Origin: Hirudo medicinalis | Taxonomy: Eukaryota; Annelida; Clitellata; Hirudinida; Hirudinidae | Direction: 5' to 3' | Length of the DNA: 13,684 nucleotides | Assembly (NCBI GenBank): GCA_011800805.1 | Contig: MPNW01000640.1 | Coordinates: 47,623 to 61,306, forward strand | Shown here: in pieces, positions 8,902 through 13,684 of the stretch | Numbering within the stretch: the first letter of the stretch is position 1 | Layout of the letters: the number at the start of each line of letters is the position of its first letter | Notes under the pieces: generated by a model | Seen by the model: the letters and a program-made list of their open reading frames with translations, nothing else | What the model was told of the DNA's origin: nothing | Database searches by the model: none | Position numbers and translations under genes: made by a program

Positions 8902-11900
8902 CTGAATAAAATGTATTTCAAGTAATTACCAAAACTCAAATAGGTCAATATAATATTATCAAATATGAATTTGCATCGAGAAATTACTGGGCTATTTGCC
9001 CTCTAAATATGGAGACATCTTCAGAGCCTTAGCATCAATAACTTAAATTAAACGGACACACATGATGGAATAATTTGGCAGATACCAAAGGAGACAATGG
9101 TCTAAGTGGCCAACTTAGGTGATATTTATTTAAAGAAGATTTTTAAGATTCTCGCCCCAACAGTCTCGAAATCCCCGCATAAGTGACTTATTTTAGGAGA
9201 GGCACCTTTAAAAATATGGAAATGGAAGACAACTTGATATTTTTAAGGAAATTTAAAATTAAAAAGCATCCACTTGTAAAACAGAAACAAACCTTTTTCT
9301 TGAGAATCTTTTGACGTGATCTTGAAGCTTGTCGAAAGTTTTGTCGCTAGATGAAAAGACACAAATTAGGTAATATTAAAACTGAATTAAGTAATGCAGA
9401 TCGAAACAACATGAGAAGCATGAAACCTGTCACAGTTGGTTCAATTGATGAAATGTCTTCTGACTTTTCAATTTTTGAAGAAACTTCTCTGATCACTGAG
9501 ATCCATCTTTGAAATCGACCTCCATCTTCTAAAACTCCCTCGAAGTTTATGTGAAAATCTGTTAAAATTTGCAAGAGCAATTTTGTTTTTGTATTTTCAT
9601 TGACCTGAACAACAAAAGCAAAAAAAAATGAAATGTACATTGTATGATAAAAATTCAGGAGAATCAGCTTAAGTTAGTCATGTGAAATTGACATATCGCT
9701 TTAGGACAACCCATTTCACAGGTTAAGTTTTACTAATAATATGAGGTTATTTGGTTAAGGACGGAAAGATTTGTAATTGTGGTTCATTTACATAGCGCCA
9801 TAAGCATAGCGTCCGATGAGGTTTTTAACAACCATTTATGTAGCGCTCCTTCCCATTGGCGCTTGAGGCAGTGCAAGTTGGGTTGCGAACACGACACGTC
9901 ACAACATTACAGTCGCATGCAGGAAACGAAGCAATTTGAATATCTTCATGACAAATGGCACTGAAGTAACGGCGAATCAATAATAAACAGTTTAAACATT
10001 TGAAGAAAAATAAATTCGGTTATGGTTCGTTTATGGTTGCTGAAATTTGTGAATATTTAGTAAGGCTTAAACAACGATAGTGAAGTTTTACGTTTGATCA
10101 GGTTACAGCAGTAATTACATTACGAAAATGTAATAAAAGCATAGGCCGATAAAGTAAGTATTTTTGGAATGACTCACCTTTGTTTGGACATCGAAATGTG
10201 GCGACATAGTCAGTTCCGAGGACATTTTCCCCACAAAGTGATGACCTTCGGCTGCTCAAACAAGTCATCGTGACATTAGCACCACTAATTTCAGGCATAA
10301 ATACGGCTTGAATAAAGTATTCAACTCCTGAATAAACAAATTTTAAAACGCTTTGAATAAAATTCAATTGTCTAAATTATAAAACTAAAATTGAATTAAA
10401 TGTACCTGAAATGAGTTTGGTAGAAGAATCAATTTCAGGCAAACTTAAATCATATACTACTGGAGTCACAAAAAGAGTTGAACTGGCAGCGACGAGAGCT
10501 TTGTATCCTTTATTTTGGTCTTTCAACTTTACTTCCACTTTCCAGAGCCCAGCAATCGGTTTGTTTATGGCACCCACGAAAAGGGATGGTTCTTGGGCGT
10601 TTATAAGGTGTTCGCTTTTTGATCCTGAGAATTACGACCAGCAAAATATTGAATCTAGAAATTAATGAAATAGAATTGAAATCGAACAAACACAATTAAT
10701 ACATTAATTAATACATAATTAGAAGACTACAATAACATAAACAAAACATACGCAAAATACAAAACATTAAAAAAAAAAATTTCGACCCGATGGAGAGGTA
10801 ATAATAATTTCCTCCAGATTGGATCTCGAGTTGACAACAACATAAGTTTCTTTCGTTAAGGAATTCGTGTTGAAGTCAAATGATTGATTTTCCTCATTTT
10901 CAACGTAGAATATTTTATTCTGTGCAACAATTAATTGTTCAAATAAATACATTCATCTGTCACAAATGCTGGATTATTTAATGAATTTGTTTTGCTTCTT
11001 AATTTCTAAAAATGAGTAGTTACAATTACAGTTACAATCATATTACGATAAAATAAGTTAATCTAAAACGTTACTTCAATATTCCTGTTTGTCATGTTCG
11101 TGAGCAATTCGCTGGCCTTTTTCTCTGCTTTGTCCACATCCAGAACGAAACCTCCAGAAGATTTTGCTATTTCCTCATATTCCTTGAATCTCTTGTGTCT
11201 TGAATGCTGAAATAACTTAAATGGGTTATTAAATTATCTACTTAAATGGGCTTAATTTAAGCGATCCCGTCCAGATACATAAGGCACTCAAAAGATCGGT
11301 TAAATCAAACACAACTACAAAAATAGTTATATGTTAATTTATGTTAATGGATAAAGAAATAACCTGAAACATAATCCTAGTGGTTTAGAAGAAGTCACCC
11401 AATACCACAAAATAATAAAACGGAATATTTATAAATATATTATAAATTAGCTTGAAGTCTATTAATCCAATTAACTAAATTAACCCAATTATCCAAATTA
11501 GTTCTCAAAGTTAATATTTTACATTCTGCTATTTATTTTACTTTGACTTTTGTTTAAAGTTTGTTTGCCCTTAAATGATATCTAGAGGCAGGGATTCAGG
11601 ACAAGTTGAAGAAAACTCTTTTTTTTTTATATTTTTGTGAAAAAATACGAAAGGTGCACCATTATTTTCAGACGCTAATTATCGGTTATTATAATTATTG
11701 ATTAATTATTGATTACAATAAAAGAAAGCTTCTCGAAAATTTCTGTCGTTCCTTTCTGGATAATAATAATAATAATAATAATAATTACTAATACTTCATT
11801 TATAGGGCTGAATTAAAGCTGGTTTCCGTTGCCATCGTAATCTTTTCAAATATTGAATCATTTGAAGACACCCAAAGCCACAGAAAAACAATTTTAGAAA

Positions 11901-12652
11901 AGTTTGGAATGGTTCAGCGGATGTTTGCAGCCCATGGAAATGGCTAAATATTAATTTTAATATCTTTAATAGCAGTCAAAATTTTGTTTAGTAAGTATTT
12001 TGATTGTCCGAATTGGATGTGAGACACAATAACCGCCCATCCATATGTATCCATGTATATATATCTGGTTGAAAATATCGAATCTGTACAGAGAAGATTT
12101 ACCAAATCTATTCCAGCAGTTCGAAACCACCGATATCTCATCCGTCTAAAAATTCTCGGCATTTCACGCCAAACAAGTAATAACTACAAAATACAGAAAG
12201 TCGAGAATTACTTGTGCCAATAACCGAATATCTATATATAATATATATCATGAATATCAGGGTAATTAAATTATTTTATTTGTTATTATTGTTATTACTT
12301 CAATGAAGAATGCAATTTATTTAAAATAACGAGCATTTTATTGCATAGAAAAAACTAAATAAGTAAATTTAGGTGAAAGTTCATGTTCACTGTTCATGTG
12401 TCATTCAAACAAATTTCAAGTATGTTGTTAGTTAGACTTCAAAATTCTCACAGGACAAAGTTACTAAAGTTAATATTATTTATTGATTAATTACAGTTTT
12501 TTTTCACCTTTCCAGATGATTTCAACCATAATTGACTTTCAATGAATTGAAGTGAAGCAAAATAAAAGAATTACTTTTTCAATCCTTTTCATTGCTTCTC
12601 CAAATCCTGAGGTAATTATAATTGCGATAACCACAAAGAGTATAAGTTTCAT
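8789..12652 (-). CDS. Hemicentin-like VWA-tail protein with GPI-type tail
   Basis: Reconstructed minus-strand gene with exons (5' to 3') 12652-12575, 11206-11075, 10919-10787, 10624-10406, 10327-10174, 9960-9833, 9558-9427, 9346-9293 and 8901-8789. These join in frame to 1143 nt (380 aa). Signal peptide 1-20; C-terminal part of a VWA domain about 27-75 (YEEIAKSSGGFVLDVDK, like YEEIAxTSSGQVFHLDK of hemicentins); beta-rich hemicentin-like region about 76-235 (IAGLWKVEVK aligns with EAGMWTVK); eight cysteines in exons 5 and 6; Ser/Thr-rich stalk; NSAAA followed by a short hydrophobic end, typical of GPI attachment. N-glycosylation sequons NMT, NQS and NVT fit an extracellular protein. Likely an extracellular adhesion or matrix protein (inference). 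Exons 2 to 5 are well supported; the exon 5 to 7 junctions and the link to exon 1 are less certain. The metal-binding half of VWA is not seen. Confidence 0.65.
9126..9205 (-). CDS. Possible alternative last exon 9
   Basis: After TTTTTAAAG the frame from exon 8 reads ASPKISHLCGDFETVGARIL then KIFFK and TAA, with AATAAA overlapping the stop. If used, the product would lack the GPI tail. The acceptor is weak and 26 codons could be chance. Confidence 0.25.
9293..9346 (-). CDS. Probable VWA-tail gene exon 8 (stalk)
   Basis: Acceptor TTCATCTAG, donor GTTTGT, 54 nt in the right phases. Encodes TKLSTSFKITSKDSQEK, rich in Ser, Thr and Lys, as in an extended stalk. Confidence 0.5.
9427..9558 (-). CDS. 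Probable VWA-tail gene exon 7
   Basis: Encodes FHINFEGVLEDGGRFQRWIS, then VIREVSSKIEKSEDISSI and ends PTVT plus G before donor GTTTCA. Acceptor TTTTAACAG at 9559-9561 fits the frame of exon 5 or exon 6. A stronger acceptor at 9605-9607 would start the exon at 9604 in phase 0, which does not fit. Charged, no Cys; membrane-proximal stem is a guess. Confidence 0.55.
9833..9960 (-). CDS. Probable VWA-tail gene exon 6 (cysteine-rich)
   Basis: Acceptor TTACTTCAG, 42 whole codons, donor GTTGTT. Encodes AICHEDIQIASFPACDCNVV and TCRVRNPTC, five Cys in 27 residues and GC content well above the flanks. Without the donor the frame stops 2 codons later at 9825. With exon 5 it totals eight Cys, an even number for a secreted protein. 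I do not recognise the fold. Confidence 0.5.
10174..10327 (-). CDS. VWA-tail gene exon 5
   Basis: Acceptor TTATTCAG. Encodes VEYFIQAVFMPEISGANVTM then TCLSSRRSSLCGENVLG and FRCPNK, with three Cys and an NVT sequon. The start corresponds to the GIPTYVLL block of hemicentins. Two overlapping donors exist: consensus GTGAGT (exon end 10178, 1 nt left over) and GTCATT (end 10174, 2 nt left over). Only the second keeps frame into exon 6. Confidence 0.75.
10406..10624 (-). CDS. VWA-tail gene exon 4
   Basis: Acceptor ATTCTCAG, 2 nt plus 72 codons plus 1 nt, donor GTACAT. Encodes SKSEHLINAQEPSLFVGAIN, KPIAGLWKVEVK and YKALVAASSTLFVTPVVYD. GxWxVxV followed by a hydrophobic beta region corresponds to the EAGMWTVK block in hemicentins. 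No cysteines. Confidence 0.85.
10787..10919 (-). CDS. VWA-tail gene exon 3
   Basis: Acceptor TTGCACAG, 44 codons plus 1 nt, donor GTCGAA. Encodes NKIFYVENEENQSFDF, then YVVVNSRSNLEEIIITSPSG, matching the hemicentin stretch where VTVSLSG..P.IEIRNPLG follows the VWA domain. The Gly codon spans the junction to exon 4. Confidence 0.8.
11075..11206 (-). CDS. VWA-tail gene exon 2
   Basis: Acceptor ATTTCAG, 44 codons, donor GTAACG, phase 0 at both ends. Encodes RFKEYEEIAKSSGGFVLDVD followed by KAEKKASELL, aligning with the last strand and helix of hemicentin VWA domains. NMT is a glycosylation sequon. Confidence 0.8.
11207..12574 (-). other. First intron of the VWA-tail gene
   Basis: 1368 bp where the MIDAS-bearing VWA exons would be expected. 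I find no DxTGS-like motif in an exon-like setting. It holds a (TAA)n tract at about 11760-11785, an unexplained 46-codon plus frame (11807-11947) and a non-LTR retrotransposon fragment. Confidence 0.5.
12038..12223 (+). pseudogene. Non-LTR retrotransposon RT C-terminal fragment
   Basis: The plus frame gives LVENIESVQRRFTKSIPAVR then YLIRLKILGIS, matching the motif (IxxLExVQRRxTKxIPxL, YxxRLxxLGL) just after the reverse transcriptase domain in CR1/L2/Jockey-type elements. Frame ends at TAA 12221-12223. Upstream TGA and loss of the rest show it is dead. Confidence 0.7.
12575..12652 (-). CDS. VWA-tail gene exon 1 (signal peptide)
   Basis: ATG at 12652 in context ACAAATGA, 26 codons to donor GTAATT. 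MKLILFVVIAIIITSGFGEA is a classic signal peptide (basic n-region, 12-residue hydrophobic core, cleavage near GFG-EA). Phase 0 end matches the phase 0 start of exon 2. No ATG lies between the predicted transcription start and this one. Confidence 0.65.
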
Positions 12653-12759
12653 TTGTAGTATATTTTCTATAAATTCTCCAAATTCTTCAAAAAATATTCG
12701 CGAAATCGTACTAGCGTAGGAACAGGTCGTTCAGAATTTATAGCTTTCAATGAATGAAC

Positions 12760-12793
12760 TGAGATGTATGAGAACAACTTTGGTCTCTTTATA
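12760..12793 (-). promoter_or_regulatory. TATA box and initiator of the VWA-tail gene
   Basis: On the minus strand TATAAAG (12793-12787) is followed 33 bp later by TCAGTT with its A at 12760, an arthropod-type initiator. This predicts a 108-nt 5' UTR with no upstream ATG. A second TATAAAT lies near 12744. Confidence 0.45.
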
Positions 12794-13240
12794 ACTACGC
12801 TCCTAATCGCTTGGACATTCTTGTCTTTGTGATTTTGAGAAATACCATCACGCACAGCGGGGACATTACTCAGGTTCAGAATTGAAAACATGTCAGTTGA
12901 TTAATTAAATGCTTGATCGTGCCTGTTTTCAAGCAGGACGTTTTCTCAATATTTATTATCTTACATTTTGAAAACACATTCAATGCGCAAGTTATCAACT
13001 CAATAAATATTTGCCGCCACAAATACAGTAATACTTCCGTAAGAAAAGAATAACACCACACCTTTCATAACAATGAAACATTTTCGATCAAATAAAATAT
13101 AAATTTATTAATCAGAGAAATTCGATAACCAATTAGTTGAACAATCTTAAACATATTAGCACCTACTGATAATTTAAAGAATTGAATTGAAAGATAACTC
13201 TAATCGAAACATGAACATGCGTGAACATGTTGGCAGTCAC
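12794..13240. other. Upstream flank of the VWA-tail gene
   Basis: AT-rich DNA between the TATA box and the hAT end. The minus open frames at 12667-12891 and 12876-13061 are not recognisable and overlap the predicted promoter. Nothing else seen. Confidence 0.5.
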
Positions 13241-13684
13241 TAGGGCTGGTATCACCCGGTTAATATCGCAGTACTGGTATCGCCGATACTTTTTATAGAT
13301 AGCCAGCGGTACTCGATACCATGACTTGTTTCGAACCTTGCCCCAAGTTTGCTAAACTTTGTGATGATCTTAAATTCACCCGTCTATTTCCATTCCAGCA
13401 AGTTTTTATGAAAGATTGTGGAAGCAATGCGTCCTGGATATTTTGCAAGGAGAAAAGGCTAAAAGTCTGGGATATTCATTCCCAACATTGACAGTTGTTG
13501 TAAACTAACTGAATGCTTTATTGGAAGACCATAGAAATCCACTAACATTAATGATACTGTTATAACCCTGAAAATGCCATCAATTAATTTTTAAAGTTAT
13601 ATTTATGTTTAATTAGTTTTCGATCATATTCACTATCTTTTAGTTCTACGGCGAGACAAAATCTCAGACAGAAGCATAGAAGAT
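13241..13684 (+). mobile_element. Left end of a broken hAT transposon
   Basis: TAGGGCTGG at 13241 resembles a hAT terminal repeat start; the preceding 8 bp (13233-13240, GCAGTCAC) would be one target-site copy. Subterminal GGTATC/GATACC motifs follow, including palindrome GTATCGCCGATAC at 13277-13289. The right end lies outside the window. Confidence 0.5.
13321..13565 (+). pseudogene. hAT (ZBED-type) transposase remnant
   Basis: One frame from 13321 gives DDLKFTRLFPFQQVFMKDC. A second frame carries on with KQCVLDILQGEKAKSLGY, SFPTLTVVVN, a stop at 13506-13508, then LNALLEDHRNPLTLM. LDILQGEK..LGYLLPTL is a hallmark of hAT transposases. The frameshift, the stop and the closeness to the terminus show an internally deleted, inactive copy. 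Confidence 0.75.

Noticed and set aside
9601..9640. Apparent signal peptide (MYISFFFAFVV) opening a separate small gene on the minus strand
   Set aside because: It is the translation of a polypyrimidine tract before an acceptor, a common false signal peptide. The downstream sequence fits better as an exon of the VWA-tail gene.
11250..11330. Minus-strand VVFDLTDLLS after a TTTTTGTAG acceptor, vaguely like a VWA start
   Set aside because: Lacks the MIDAS serine pattern, its phases do not fit neighbouring exons, and it soon stops.
11944..12162. 72-codon minus-strand frame
   Set aside because: Antisense shadow of the reverse transcriptase fragment on the plus strand.
12667..12891. 74-codon minus-strand frame upstream of the signal-peptide ATG
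   Set aside because: Overlaps the TATA/initiator pair and the predicted leader; no recognisable domain.
1..13684. CRISPR arrays, bacterial operons, riboswitches or prophage
   Set aside because: Spliced animal genes and eukaryotic transposons throughout; no prokaryotic signals seen.

Overview
The window is animal nuclear DNA: AT-rich, with small exons (54 to 219 bp) split by AT-rich introns of about 80 to 1,700 bp, abundant simple repeats and fragments of several eukaryotic transposon classes. The gene families point to a bilaterian invertebrate. I cannot name the phylum; a TATA box paired with a TCAGTT initiator is arthropod-like but weak evidence.

Two genes lie tail to tail. On the plus strand (918-7620) is the 3' part of a receptor-type (natriuretic-peptide-receptor-like) guanylyl cyclase. 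Ten exons join in frame into 436 codons plus stop, covering the second half of the kinase-homology domain, the dimerisation coiled coil and the complete cyclase domain. The ligand-binding domain, the membrane segment and the first half of the kinase-homology domain must lie left of the window. One intron (1594-2431) is inferred to use a GC donor.

On the minus strand (12652-8789) is a small secreted or membrane-anchored gene that I reconstruct as nine in-frame exons (about 380 aa). It has a signal peptide, then the C-terminal part of a hemicentin-type VWA domain and its downstream beta-rich region, a segment with eight cysteines, a Ser/Thr-rich stalk and a GPI-type hydrophobic tail. The half of the VWA domain that normally carries the metal-binding MIDAS motif is not visible; in its place is a 1.4-kb intron holding a decayed non-LTR retrotransposon piece. 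This gene is the most novel-looking item here. A TATA/initiator pair sits 108 bp upstream of its ATG.

The rest is introns, about 1.2 kb of convergent intergenic DNA, and repeats: a (TTG)n tract at the left edge, a GTCAT pentamer satellite with a 40-bp higher-order unit, ATT tracts, a tRNA-derived SINE-like piece, a decayed mariner-like transposase in the last cyclase intron, and the left end of a broken hAT element at the right edge. The two genes share an extracellular or cell-surface setting, but nothing in the sequence shows that they work together.
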